DNA of 64,000 nucleotides, from assembly GCF_001685015.1 (NCBI RefSeq), contig NZ_MAYT01000027.1, positions 87,436 to 151,435 on the forward strand, in the 5' to 3' direction. The stretch is from Pseudobacillus wudalianchiensis (GTDB taxonomy: Bacteria > Bacillota > Bacilli > Bacillales > Domibacillaceae). The translations under genes and the position numbers were made by a program. The stretch's first letter is position 1; each line of letters starts with the position of its first letter. Below the pieces are notes generated by a model, which was not told the origin of the DNA, made no database searches, and was given only the letters and a program-made list of their open reading frames with translations. Below, one piece after another: positions 27,085-35,424 of this stretch.

Positions 27085-27265
27085 GGCAAAAAGGGGCACC
27101 TTCTTGTAAAATGTAAGTCCGACCAAACATTCACAGGAAGAGGTGTCCCTATAAAACAGAATACCATGTTCCAGAATTTGATTCAAAAATTTATTTCTGA
27201 CGAAAAGCTCCAGCCTGTTTACATAAAAAAAGTTATTATCTTAAAGTTGATAGCTAAAAAGTAAT
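27085..27265 (+). repeat. Degenerate element-like remnant related to that at 25812
   Basis: GGGGCACCTTCTT (about 27094) and AAGAGGTGTCCCT (about 27143) form an inverted repeat with a loop of about 33 bases. This matches the arrangement at 25825-25885, and both share ATTCACAG-AAGAGGT-TCCCTAT. A short frame follows (KQNTMFQNLIQKFISDEKLQ), ending at a TAG/TAA near 27260. It looks like the left end of an insertion element, but the family could not be named. Confidence 0.35.
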
Positions 27266-27269
27266 TGTC

Positions 27270-27540
27270 AACATTATCTGTCCAATAAAAGTTGCCAAAG
27301 ATAAAAATGTACAAAGAGTAAATAATCTCTTGTTGCGCTAAATATACAAATCTTATACATGTAAAGCTTTACTGAGGAAGATTTATATATGCTGACAGGA
27401 CTCTTATCTATTTTGACATGTCCCATTCAATTTGGGGATCGAAAATTTTTATGGAGTAAGCCGAACCTATAAAAAAGTCCTTTTCAAGGAAAAGAAGTGA
27501 TTAATCGCCTGATTTAATTCCTTCTTTTTAGAGAGGACAA
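27270..27540. other. Non-coding stretch before the ykfC terminator
   Basis: AT-rich and without a credible gene. A weak hairpin AGTCCTTTTC/AAGGAAAAG at about 27477 is the only structure seen. Confidence 0.3.
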
Positions 27541-27585
27541 AAACATCCACCCGGGACAGGCAGTCCTTAGGTGGATGTTTTAATT
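27540..27585 (-). terminator. Terminator of ykfC
   Basis: On the minus strand ACATCCACC pairs with GGGTGGATGT and is followed by TTTTTGT. It stands just past the ykfC stop codon at 27586. A close copy stands after the ykfC-like remnant at 12941. Confidence 0.85.
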
Positions 27586-27705
27586 TTATTGAATATATCG
27601 GCGGGCACCCGCGTATTCTTCCCCATAGCCCGATGTTTCAATCGGATCGATCCGTACGTGTGTAGAGCTGTTAGGGGAGTGAATCATTTTTCCATCACCG
27701 ATATA
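27586..27705 (-). CDS. ykfC: ykfC exon 2 (C-terminal 39 residues)
   Basis: The 120 bases downstream of the group II intron continue the ykfC frame exactly: YIGDGKMIHSPNSSTHVRID and then PIETSGYGEEYAGARRYIQ and stop. YIGxGKMIHxPN and EYAGARRY are typical of the end of NlpC/P60 endopeptidases such as YkfC. The third catalytic residue, H306 of the spliced protein (MIHSPN), is here. Without splicing this part is not made, because exon 1 runs into a stop six codons inside the intron. Confidence 0.88.
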   Translation of the reverse strand, partial: YIGDGKMIHSPNSSTHVRIDPIETSGYGEEYAGARRYIQ

Positions 27706-27766
27706 GTAGGATAAGAACCCGGCGCCTTATCATGTTTCCATGACAGGTTTCCAAGAACTCTCCCCC

Positions 27767-27800
27767 GAACCGTACGTACATGTCTCCATGTATACGGCTC
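27767..27800 (-). ncRNA. Group II intron domain V
   Basis: A 34-base hairpin on the minus strand. GAGCCGTATACATG pairs with the tail CATGTACGTACGGTTC around a GAGA loop. The length, the AGC-type triad region and the bulge fit the catalytic domain V of bacterial group II introns. Confidence 0.9.
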
Positions 27801-27811
27801 TCCACTTAATC

Positions 27812-29620
27812 CTAGTCTAGCTTCCCACTGTGTAAATCTTTGTGACACTTCGTGCATAGAGCTACAGTTTTGCGTCGTCTTCCAAGCATCCACTTTTCCC
27901 ATTTTGTTTTGCCGCTTAACTCTTTCATTTTTCTTACGTGGTGCATCTCAAGGGGAACGTCGGTTTTGTCACACCATTCACATTGTCTTGCCTTAAGTCT
28001 ATCTACCAGACTTGTTTCTCCCTTGAGCTTTTGCTCATTCGGAAGTAAGTCTTCTGTTATTTCAGTGTTTATTTTCGTATCGCACTTGAAACTTCCGGAG
28101 TACAACGTACTCTTTCTTTGTCCCTTTTTAGTTTCATACGTTATTGTAAACACTCCATCATGGCAGTATTTTTCTATTATTTTGTTTATGGTGGACTTAT
28201 ACTTATTAGCGAAGGTTTTGTACAGGCTATATTTCATATGATAGTAGAATTTGTTAAGCACACTTACATTCTTCGCTAGTTTGTAATAGTTGTACATTCC
28301 TCTTATTTGCGCGTTGTAGATGCTTAGAATTTCTAAATCATCGAGACCGATTAAACTTGCTCTGTGAGTAGGCATCCAAGTACCCTTTGGCGTTATTTTT
28401 AAAGCTCCTATTTCTTTTAACTTATCAACCCATTTTTCTTGCGGTACGTATAAAGTGCAAGTATAGGATTTAGTTCTTCTCATTTTCCTATCCTTACACA
28501 TTTTTTTATCTTGATTACGTGAAATAATCACATCATATCCTAGAAATCTAGCTGGTTTGTTAGAATGCGTGATAAGGGTTTTTTCAATTGAAAGTGTCAA
28601 GTTCAGTTCCTTACTTAGAAACTCAGATAACAGATCTTTTATTTGTTGTGCTTCTCGTTTGCTCCCGATGATTCCTATAAGAAAATCATCCGCATATCTT
28701 GTGTAGTACATTCGTTTATATTCTGCGTCCTCAGGTTTAACAGCTGAAGTTTTGCTTCTTAGCTTTCTCAGCTCTTGTATCTTTGATGTGATTTTCTCTT
28801 GTTCGACTGGACTTAATGATTCATTATGCAGATGCTTTTTCAGTTGGAATAGCTGTCGGTTAATTTTGTTATATTGAGTGTTCACTTTTCTTTTGATGCC
28901 CTTATTAAATTCACTTATTAACTTTTCCGCATATTTATCTAACTCGTTTAGATAGATATTGGCTAGGATAGGGCTGATGATTCCACCTTGCGGTGTTCCA
29001 CTATATGTTTTGTGATAGGTCCAATTTTCTAAATAACCTGCTCTTAGAAACTTCCAAATTAGGTTGATGAACTTCTCATCGTCAATTCGTTTCTTGAGAA
29101 TGTTCACCAGCTTATGGTGATTGATATTATCGAAGAAGCTTTCTATATCTCCTTCAATAAACCATCTTGTTCCGTCAAAAGTAGTTTTGACCTGCATTAG
29201 AGATGTGTGACAGCTTTTGTTTGGACGAAATCCGTGAGATAGTTTCGAGAATGAACTTTCATATATAGAGTCAAGTATCATTCTGAGTACTTCCTGTACT
29301 AGTTTATCGTCTATTGAAGGAATACCTAACGGTCTTCGCTTCCCATTCTTTTTAGGTATATATGTTCTTTTTACAGGTTGTGGTTGATAAGTTTCAGCTT
29401 TTAACGCTTCGATAAGGTTGTCTATTCGTTCTAAGCTCATACCATCAATTGTTTCTCCATCTATTCCCTTTGTCATGTTTCCTTCTTTTGCATATATTTT
29501 CTGATATGCTAAGTAGTAAAATTCAGGGTTATATAGATTTCTATATAGGCGTTTAAAGGTATAAGTAGAATCTTTAGACTTGGAAACTAGACTGTTTAAC
29601 ACATTGTTTGGACTTCTCAT
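27812..29620 (-). CDS. ltrA: Group II intron reverse transcriptase/maturase (LtrA family)
   Basis: The 602-aa intron-encoded protein helps the intron RNA fold and splice and copies it into new DNA sites. Reverse transcriptase blocks in order are GKRRPLGIPSIDDKLVQE (about 93-110), FIEGDIESFFDNI (about 155), TPQGGIISPILANIYL (about 208) and the catalytic YADDF near 310. The maturase X domain is around 420-520. The C-terminus has an HNH nuclease pattern with zinc cysteines (CEWCDKT, LEMHHVRKMKEL, CTKCHKDLH). All active-site residues are intact. It lies in intron domain IV, inside ykfC. Confidence 0.95.
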   Translation of the reverse strand: MRSPNNVLNSLVSKSKDSTYTFKRLYRNLYNPEFYYLAYQKIYAKEGNMTKGIDGETIDGMSLERIDNLIEALKAETYQPQPVKRTYIPKKNGKRRPLGIPSIDDKLVQEVLRMILDSIYESSFSKLSHGFRPNKSCHTSLMQVKTTFDGTRWFIEGDIESFFDNINHHKLVNILKKRIDDEKFINLIWKFLRAGYLENWTYHKTYSGTPQGGIISPILANIYLNELDKYAEKLISEFNKGIKRKVNTQYNKINRQLFQLKKHLHNESLSPVEQEKITSKIQELRKLRSKTSAVKPEDAEYKRMYYTRYADDFLIGIIGSKREAQQIKDLLSEFLSKELNLTLSIEKTLITHSNKPARFLGYDVIISRNQDKKMCKDRKMRRTKSYTCTLYVPQEKWVDKLKEIGALKITPKGTWMPTHRASLIGLDDLEILSIYNAQIRGMYNYYKLAKNVSVLNKFYYHMKYSLYKTFANKYKSTINKIIEKYCHDGVFTITYETKKGQRKSTLYSGSFKCDTKINTEITEDLLPNEQKLKGETSLVDRLKARQCEWCDKTDVPLEMHHVRKMKELSGKTKWEKWMLGRRRKTVALCTKCHKDLHSGKLD

Positions 29621-30180
29621 GAAGCCTCACGCTCCTTCCATACGTTGTATTAAACGATTAAGCTGTTTCCCTTCGCCATGTACTAGGTTTTCCCTAGCCC
29701 GGACTACTACGGAAACTCCGTTATCATATGAACTATTCAGACTCTTTAAGTCATAGCCTTATGGCCTGCTCACTTAGATAATCCCCGTTTAGTACTCTGA
29801 AGATAGCTTGTTATAATGTCGGATGTGACTTTCGTCTTTTTCCCTTCACTAGGGCTGCGTAACTCGTAGAACATACGGGAGGACTCGCCATTTATTAGTC
29901 GCCCCTTTGAGTTATATGACGTCTTCTAGTTACCTTTCGTCATAAGCCACGTTATACTCGCTCAGACTATCATTCAAGCAGTTTAGCTTTCATCCTCGTT
30001 TATAACATTTCGCCTTGCCATTCAGTCGTGTCATGGCAACTTGACAACTTATGGCTTTCCTAACATGCTACACTCCCCATTTGGTTTCCCTCGTGGATAA
30101 GTTAGTTGGCGATAGGTATATTATGTTCTTAGCCTATTGCTTTGCTAGAGCAAAATCTTTCAGAGCCCGTACGGGCGCAC

Positions 30181-31071
30181 AACAGCTACGTGATGAACTT
30201 TTCCTTTTCCTTGATCGTAAGCAAAGAACAGAAGATCTCCTGCCTGCAGATTCTCCCTTTCGACCGGTGTGCCATGCTTTGCCTGGACAGAAGAGTCTCT
30301 TGGAATGACAATTCCATTTGCGTGATACAGGGTATACGTAAACCCTGAACAATCAAAACCAAAGCCGGACATGCCGGCCCATAAATAAGGAAGACCGAGA
30401 AACTTTTTGCCAGTATTCACAATACCCTGTCCAATTGGAGCTGGAATAGCTTTTTCACTTTTATAAATAGCTGCATCCTTCTTTTTGAGCCATTTCATTC
30501 CATCCCCTGGTGTTGCTACAAGTATTTCATGTTTAAGTTCTTTTATAACAGGAAGACGCGTGTTAAAACTGATTTCCATAAACTTTTTGGAGAATTGTTT
30601 ATTCTCGTACAACCAGGCTGTTGGCGATGTAACAAGGGCAAACGGCCGATTTAACTTGTTCTCAAAGTTATTCCCTTTTACAATCTGGGCTTTCGGCATC
30701 CAGCCCGGATAGCCATGTTCATTACGGGGCGTCGGCTGATTATGGACAGCGACTTTCACCCAATTCCCTTTTTGCTCAAGCACTTTTACTTTCGAGCCGT
30801 ACAAAGCTTGCGTTTCCAGCTTCCCAACGAGGCCAAGCTTGTCCTCGTATGTCATGTTTGCTGTCCATTTTCTTAAATCAACAGGATTTACGGCGGAAGG
30901 CTTGTCCACCTCTCTCACTAAATCAGGGGCTGTCCATAAGGTTGCTGCTGATACATCAACATAATAATTATTATTGGCCTTCCCTTTTGCTTCTGCTGGA
31001 CTCATTGACAAAAAGAATAAAGCTCCGATGGTTAACACGATAGTATACCACTTTTTTAACATAACTACCAT
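30181..31071 (-). CDS. ykfC: ykfC exon 1: gamma-D-glutamyl-L-diamino acid endopeptidase
   Basis: Codons 1-297 of an NlpC/P60 peptidase that cleaves murein peptides between D-Glu and the diamino acid. The signal peptide is residues 1-28 (cut after SPAEA). Two SH3-like domains follow at about 30-205, then the papain-like domain with C241 in GFDCSGFTY and H294 in VHHVAV. The intron follows at once; in the spliced 336-aa protein H306 completes the C-H-H set, with the same 12-residue spacing I recall for Bacillus cereus YkfC. Unspliced translation would give only VRPYGL extra and stop. It follows ykfB by 20 bases. Confidence 0.93.
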
Positions 31072-31091
31072 TCATCCTTTCTTTTATTTAT

Positions 31092-32174
31092 TTAAAAGGA
31101 AAGGTTTTCCTTCCTTTTAATCCCCAGACCTGGTTCATTTCCGAGTTGGATTAGATCTTTTTCGTAAGTAATGCCTTCGAAATTCTCTTGTTTAATCCAT
31201 AGCGGTGCGTCTAAATCAATTTTGGTAATATTCGGATGAGCAGCCGCCAAATGAATAGCAGCCGACACACTCACGATCGATTCCATCATACTGCCAATCA
31301 TACATTCTACTTCTGCTGCCTCCGCCATATCGGCTATTTGCAGCGCCCGGCGGATTCCGCCAGTTTTCATTAATTTAATATTTAAATAGTCTACCGCCTG
31401 TTCTGACAATAGCTTCATCGCGTCAATCGGAGAAAATAAACTTTCATCTGCCATGATCGGCGTGTGAACACTGCGCTTTATCTCCTTTAATCCGGCAATG
31501 TTATAAGCTTTCACCGGCTGTTCGACTAATTCAATCTGTAGCTTTCGATCCTCGAGCTCGCGAATGATCTGAATAGCTTGGCTAACCGACCAGCCTTGAT
31601 TCGCATCGATCCGGAGCATGATTTTGTCACCAACTGCCTCACGGATGGCACTAATTCCTTCTACATCCTTTTCCCAGTCTTTCCCCGCTTTGATTTTCAA
31701 AATAGAAAAACCATCCCCGATAATTTTTAAGGCATCGCTCACCATTTCCTCTTTATCACCAATGCTGATAGTCATATCGTTGCGAAGCTGGTTCGTTTGG
31801 CCGCCGAGCAGCTCAAACAAGGGAATCTTCCAGTAACGGCAGGCTGCATCGTAAACAGCTATTTCAACAGCCGCTTTTGCACTCGTATTGCCGACGCACG
31901 ATTGCTGGATAAGCTGTGAAAGCAGATTTAACTGTGTAATTTTTTGTCCGATAAGCTGCGGGGCAATGACATGTTCAATGATCCCTGCAATTCCTTCTGT
32001 TGAATCTCCTGTAATGGCAACGGTTGGAGCAGCTGCTCCCATTCCAATTACGCCATTTTCCAATTCAATCGTCACAAAAATATTGTCAATGTCTTGTGCT
32101 GTACGTAACGCTGTTTTAAAAGGTTTAACCAATGGAAGTTTCTCTATGGAAACCTTGAGTTTATTAATATACAT
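31092..32174 (-). CDS. ykfB: L-Ala-D/L-Glu epimerase
   Basis: A 360-aa enolase-superfamily enzyme of the muconate lactonising subgroup. It turns L-Ala-D-Glu from cell wall peptides into L-Ala-L-Glu so it can be degraded. The catalytic lysine is in LKIKAGKDW (KxK near 162). The metal ligands lie in LRIDANQGW (D near 191), ELVEQPV (E near 219) and MADESLF (D near 244), and the second lysine is in YLNIKLMKTGG (near 268). It sits between a DUF819 membrane protein and ykfC, the same association as in the ykfABCD operon of Bacillus subtilis. Confidence 0.92.
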   Translation of the reverse strand: MYINKLKVSIEKLPLVKPFKTALRTAQDIDNIFVTIELENGVIGMGAAAPTVAITGDSTEGIAGIIEHVIAPQLIGQKITQLNLLSQLIQQSCVGNTSAKAAVEIAVYDAACRYWKIPLFELLGGQTNQLRNDMTISIGDKEEMVSDALKIIGDGFSILKIKAGKDWEKDVEGISAIREAVGDKIMLRIDANQGWSVSQAIQIIRELEDRKLQIELVEQPVKAYNIAGLKEIKRSVHTPIMADESLFSPIDAMKLLSEQAVDYLNIKLMKTGGIRRALQIADMAEAAEVECMIGSMMESIVSVSAAIHLAAAHPNITKIDLDAPLWIKQENFEGITYEKDLIQLGNEPGLGIKRKENLSF

Positions 32175-32189
32175 GATGACATCCTTTCC

Positions 32190-33353
32190 TTAGAGTGCAG
32201 ATAAAATATAAGAAGTGAAAATACCGTAATAGGTGCCAAGCAGACTGCCGAGGACGGCCATCAGGATACCTACCGGGATAAGCGTTCTGTTAAAGGAACC
32301 CGCTAAAATAGGAGCAGAAGCGACACCGCCAATATTAGCAAGTGAGGCGACCCCCATTGTAAAAAAATCTAGTTTGAAGACCTTCGCCAAAATCACCATA
32401 ATTAAACCATGGAAGAACATGATCATGAAACCGGAAATAATGTAAATCGGTGCCTGAAACAGCTGAGAAAAATCAGCGTGAGAAGCGATTAAGGCGATGA
32501 CGATATAAAGCATGACCTTTGAAACCTCCATTGATCCCGGCAGCTTCCCTACTTTTGTCATCGCCACGATCAGGCCAATAACAGATGCAATAATAATGGT
32601 CCAAGTTGTAGCATTAACCGCAGCACCAAGCTCCGGGAGGCTGGCGCCTATTTTTGTGGCGGATGCGGAAACGAATAAACTGAGTGCAAGAAAGCCAATT
32701 AATTCAACAAAGCCGATTGGGTGCTTGTCTCCATTGTCCTCTGCTTCAAGCTGGGCAGTAATTTCATCAATATAAGAGGTATCCGCTTTCGTCCACTTGT
32801 TGAATTTCATCGCTAACGGCACAAGCCAGAATAAAAACATGACCCAAACAGAATAATTGACTGTATCCATAATCAAGGCGTATCCAAAAATGTTTTCCGG
32901 TACATTCAAAATTCCTTGAAGAATAACCATATTGGCCGATCCGCCCGTCCAGCTGGCGCTAAGGGCAGCAAAGGCTTTCCAAGTTCCTTCCGCGTATAGC
33001 CCTTGAAGAAGAGCATAAGTAATCGTGAATCCAGCGATAATACTAAAAGATGCCGCGAAAAAGGTTAAGAGCATTTTGGGACCTAAACGGGCAATCTTTC
33101 TTAAATCGCAATGAAGCAGCATTAACATCAGCATCGCTGGCAAAAGCAAGCCGCGTATCGTTCCGTAAGCGGTTTCAACTGATTCACTGGCAGAGAAAAA
33201 TCCAAAAGTCTTCATTAAAGCGGCGCCAATATAAATCAGAACAATTCCTGGTACGTACTTAAAGAACTTCCCGCCAATCGTTTTTTCTGCAATGGCAATC
33301 ACTGCTGTAAAGGCGAGCAAAAAACAAACAAACATCACACCATCTTGAATCAT
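32190..33353 (-). CDS. DUF819 family membrane protein, possible murein peptide or amino acid transporter
   Basis: A 387-aa membrane protein with about 11 spans, typical of the DUF819 (YjcL-like) family. Conserved segments are LSASWTGGSANMVILQGIL (about 130) and ANIGGVASAPILAGSFN near 343, a pair of similar loops that suggests an inverted-repeat transporter fold. It is the first gene before ykfB and ykfC, 15 bases from ykfB. Import of peptides or their products is inferred from this position; no family member is firmly known to do it. Confidence 0.8.
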   Translation of the reverse strand: MIQDGVMFVCFLLAFTAVIAIAEKTIGGKFFKYVPGIVLIYIGAALMKTFGFFSASESVETAYGTIRGLLLPAMLMLMLLHCDLRKIARLGPKMLLTFFAASFSIIAGFTITYALLQGLYAEGTWKAFAALSASWTGGSANMVILQGILNVPENIFGYALIMDTVNYSVWVMFLFWLVPLAMKFNKWTKADTSYIDEITAQLEAEDNGDKHPIGFVELIGFLALSLFVSASATKIGASLPELGAAVNATTWTIIIASVIGLIVAMTKVGKLPGSMEVSKVMLYIVIALIASHADFSQLFQAPIYIISGFMIMFFHGLIMVILAKVFKLDFFTMGVASLANIGGVASAPILAGSFNRTLIPVGILMAVLGSLLGTYYGIFTSYILSAL

Positions 33354-33378
33354 CTACAATTCCTCCTTTAAAAATAAA

Positions 33379-33423
33379 AAATCCAGCCGCCAAAGGATCG
33401 ATCTCCTTTAACAGCTGGATTTC
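33379..33423 (-). terminator. Terminator after the DUF3870 gene
   Basis: AAATCCAGC ... GCTGGATTT with an inner pair AAAGGA/TCCTTT, between the DUF3870 gene and the DUF819 gene. Confidence 0.75.
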
Positions 33424-33446
33424 AAATGCGTAAACAAATGAAGCAG

Positions 33447-33848
33447 CTAACCGTTAATAATTTGGTTATATTTAATATGGGCATTCTTAAATGCCACAAT
33501 TAAAGCCTTTTGCGAAGCGCCAAAATATCGGCTTTCAATATCGGAAATAATCTCTTCTACTTCCATCATCGACCGGCCATTAAAAATGGATTGAACAAAT
33601 TTAGAGGTTAATGAAATGGTTGAAGAACACTCAGCCTCTAAGATTCTATGACTGTTTCGATCAATGACAAGTCCGATGAAATAGGAATTGAATTGCTGCA
33701 TAATCGGATTATTAGAAGCGGTTTTGCTATCTCCAATCACGTAAATCGTATCTTTATGAAACACGGATGTTCCTCCTGCCATTCGGATATTACGCGGGGC
33801 ATTCACATGTTTTAGATGCAAAGGTTCGTCGTAATAAGCATGGTACAT
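33447..33848 (-). CDS. DUF3870 domain protein
   Basis: A 133-aa soluble protein matching the DUF3870 family: TIYVIGDSKTASNNPIM at about 34-50, then FIGLVIDRNSHRILEAECS and the C-terminal RYFGASQKALIVAFKNAHIKYNQI. Many family members lie beside amino acid or peptide utilisation genes, often regulated with them. Function is unknown. It is upstream of the DUF819-ykfB-ykfC group but separated by a terminator. No clear ribosome binding site is seen before the ATG at 33848. Confidence 0.75.
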   Translation of the reverse strand: MYHAYYDEPLHLKHVNAPRNIRMAGGTSVFHKDTIYVIGDSKTASNNPIMQQFNSYFIGLVIDRNSHRILEAECSSTISLTSKFVQSIFNGRSMMEVEEIISDIESRYFGASQKALIVAFKNAHIKYNQIING

Positions 33849-33915
33849 TTATCTTAATATATTCATTTGTTGTTTGCAATATTAAAAATATTAAGTTTTA
33901 TATTTTATGAATAAA

Positions 33916-35265
33916 CTAATCTCTCTCGGTGGCAAATAACTTTTTTTTCTTCCATTTTCCAAAATAAAAATAACTAAAAGCGAACAGACTGCTAATAACA
34001 AAGCTAGTTCCCATGCCTAGCGCAACTCCGCGCTCTCCTATCCAGCCCGCAAAAAATTCCGTCAACGGATATCTCAGCACCCAAAAAGAAATCAGGTTTA
34101 ACACCAATACTTGAAACATCGCCCCTGCTGCCCGCACAATCCCATTTAATACAAAATTCAAGCCGAGAAAAGGATAGAAAAAGGCGACCATTTTTATATA
34201 TTCCCTTCCAAAAGCGACCGCTTCTTTGTCTGTAATAAATAAGCGTATGCTCCAGTTAGCGAATAAAAAGATAAAGAGAGCCGCTGTCAGCATAATGGCT
34301 AAATTAAGGAAGGTGGCATATAACGCAATTTGATTCACCCGTCTCCACTGGTGAACCGCGATATTTTGGCCAGCCATGCTATTGACTGCTGTGCTGAGAG
34401 CCTGAGCAGGCAAAATTAACAGGCTGTCCAGGCGCTGGGCAGCACCAAAACCAGCCACTGCATGCCCGCCAAATGAAGTAACAACACTCATAATAGCCGC
34501 CATTCCTGCAGAAATAACCATCATTTGCAAGCCGGCGGGGATCCCTTGTTTTAAAATAAGCGATACTTCTTCTTTCGTTGGAAGAAAAGGAACCGTAAAG
34601 GGAATGAACTTAAACCGGATACTGGTAAATAAACCATATAGAAAAGCCGCGCCTTGAGCCACAACGGTGGCGTAGGCCGCTCCGTCAATGCCCATGTTGA
34701 ACACATGGATAAACACCGGATCGAGAATCGTATTTAAAATAACAGCGGTTAGAACGAAACGAATCGGTGTTTTGCTGTTGCCGAGAGCACGAAAGACAGT
34801 ACCGATAAAGTTATAACCAAATAGAAAAAGAATGCCTATAAAATTTATTTGCAAATAACTGACGGCTTCAGGAATCATGGAGGTTGGTGTATCAAGCAGC
34901 TGCAATATATCTTTTGCGAAGAAAAAGCCTGCAACACCTAAGCCTACTGATAAGGCAGTTAAAATGACGGTAAAAGCATTGACATACCTTTTTAAATGTT
35001 CAGGGTCATCTTTTCCTTTTAGCTGCGATAAGATCGTCAACGTGGCATTGTTAATGCCAATGATAAAGGATAATACCGTAAAAATAACCGTACTAGAAAC
35101 AGCTACCGCCCCCAGTGCATTAGCACCGAGCAAATTTCCTACCCATAAGCTATCGATGAACTGGTAGGATACCTGTAATAGATTAGTCAGCAAGATAGGG
35201 GTGGAAAAAGTAAGCAGCTGCCTCCAAATGCTTCCGCTTGTAAAATCATGCTGCTTCATTCTCAT
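33916..35265 (-). CDS. MATE-family efflux transporter
   Basis: A 449-aa, 12-span multidrug and toxin extrusion protein. The N-terminal part has the family's PILLTNLLQVSYQFIDSLWVGNLLGANALGA segment in span 1-2. The second half repeats the fold (IPAGLQMMVISAGMAAI, VAGFGAAQRLDSLLILPAQAL). It exports drugs or metabolites in exchange for sodium or protons. It is a single gene with a good AGGAGC-type site before ATG. Substrate unknown. Confidence 0.92.
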   Translation of the reverse strand: MRMKQHDFTSGSIWRQLLTFSTPILLTNLLQVSYQFIDSLWVGNLLGANALGAVAVSSTVIFTVLSFIIGINNATLTILSQLKGKDDPEHLKRYVNAFTVILTALSVGLGVAGFFFAKDILQLLDTPTSMIPEAVSYLQINFIGILFLFGYNFIGTVFRALGNSKTPIRFVLTAVILNTILDPVFIHVFNMGIDGAAYATVVAQGAAFLYGLFTSIRFKFIPFTVPFLPTKEEVSLILKQGIPAGLQMMVISAGMAAIMSVVTSFGGHAVAGFGAAQRLDSLLILPAQALSTAVNSMAGQNIAVHQWRRVNQIALYATFLNLAIMLTAALFIFLFANWSIRLFITDKEAVAFGREYIKMVAFFYPFLGLNFVLNGIVRAAGAMFQVLVLNLISFWVLRYPLTEFFAGWIGERGVALGMGTSFVISSLFAFSYFYFGKWKKKKLFATERD

Positions 35266-35424
35266 GCTCCTTTCCCCTCTATCATAATGAAAAAGAAAAG
35301 AAGAGGCGATGAAAATGCTTAATACGAGTCATACTTAAGGATGCTCTTCTACGTACATGTGTGAAGCTAGGCAAAATAAAAAGCGGCACTGAAGCAAACA
35401 CTTTTCAGAACTACTTTACTTTTA

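Larger units (their letters stand above)
27706..30180 (-). mobile_element. Group II intron inserted in ykfC
   Basis: A complete 2475-base bacterial group II intron. The 5' end is GTGCGCCCGTACGGG (from 30180 down). The encoded reverse transcriptase lies at 27812-29620. Domain V is at 27767-27800 (34 bases, starting GAGCCGTATACATGG). Domain VI follows, and the 3' end is CTTATCCTAC at 27706. Removing it joins GTA GCT GTT to TAT ATC GGT, giving HVAV-YIGDGK with the frame kept. Both ends, RNA core and protein are intact, so it is probably still able to splice. The orientation is the same as that of the host gene, as needed. Confidence 0.93.

Noticed and set aside
27684-27902. 72-codon frame at the 3' end of the intron
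   Set aside because: It covers intron domains V and VI, which are RNA structure.
30160-30180. The open frame that extends ykfC by VRPYGL and stop
   Set aside because: These codons are the first bases of the group II intron (GTGCGCCC), not part of the natural protein end.
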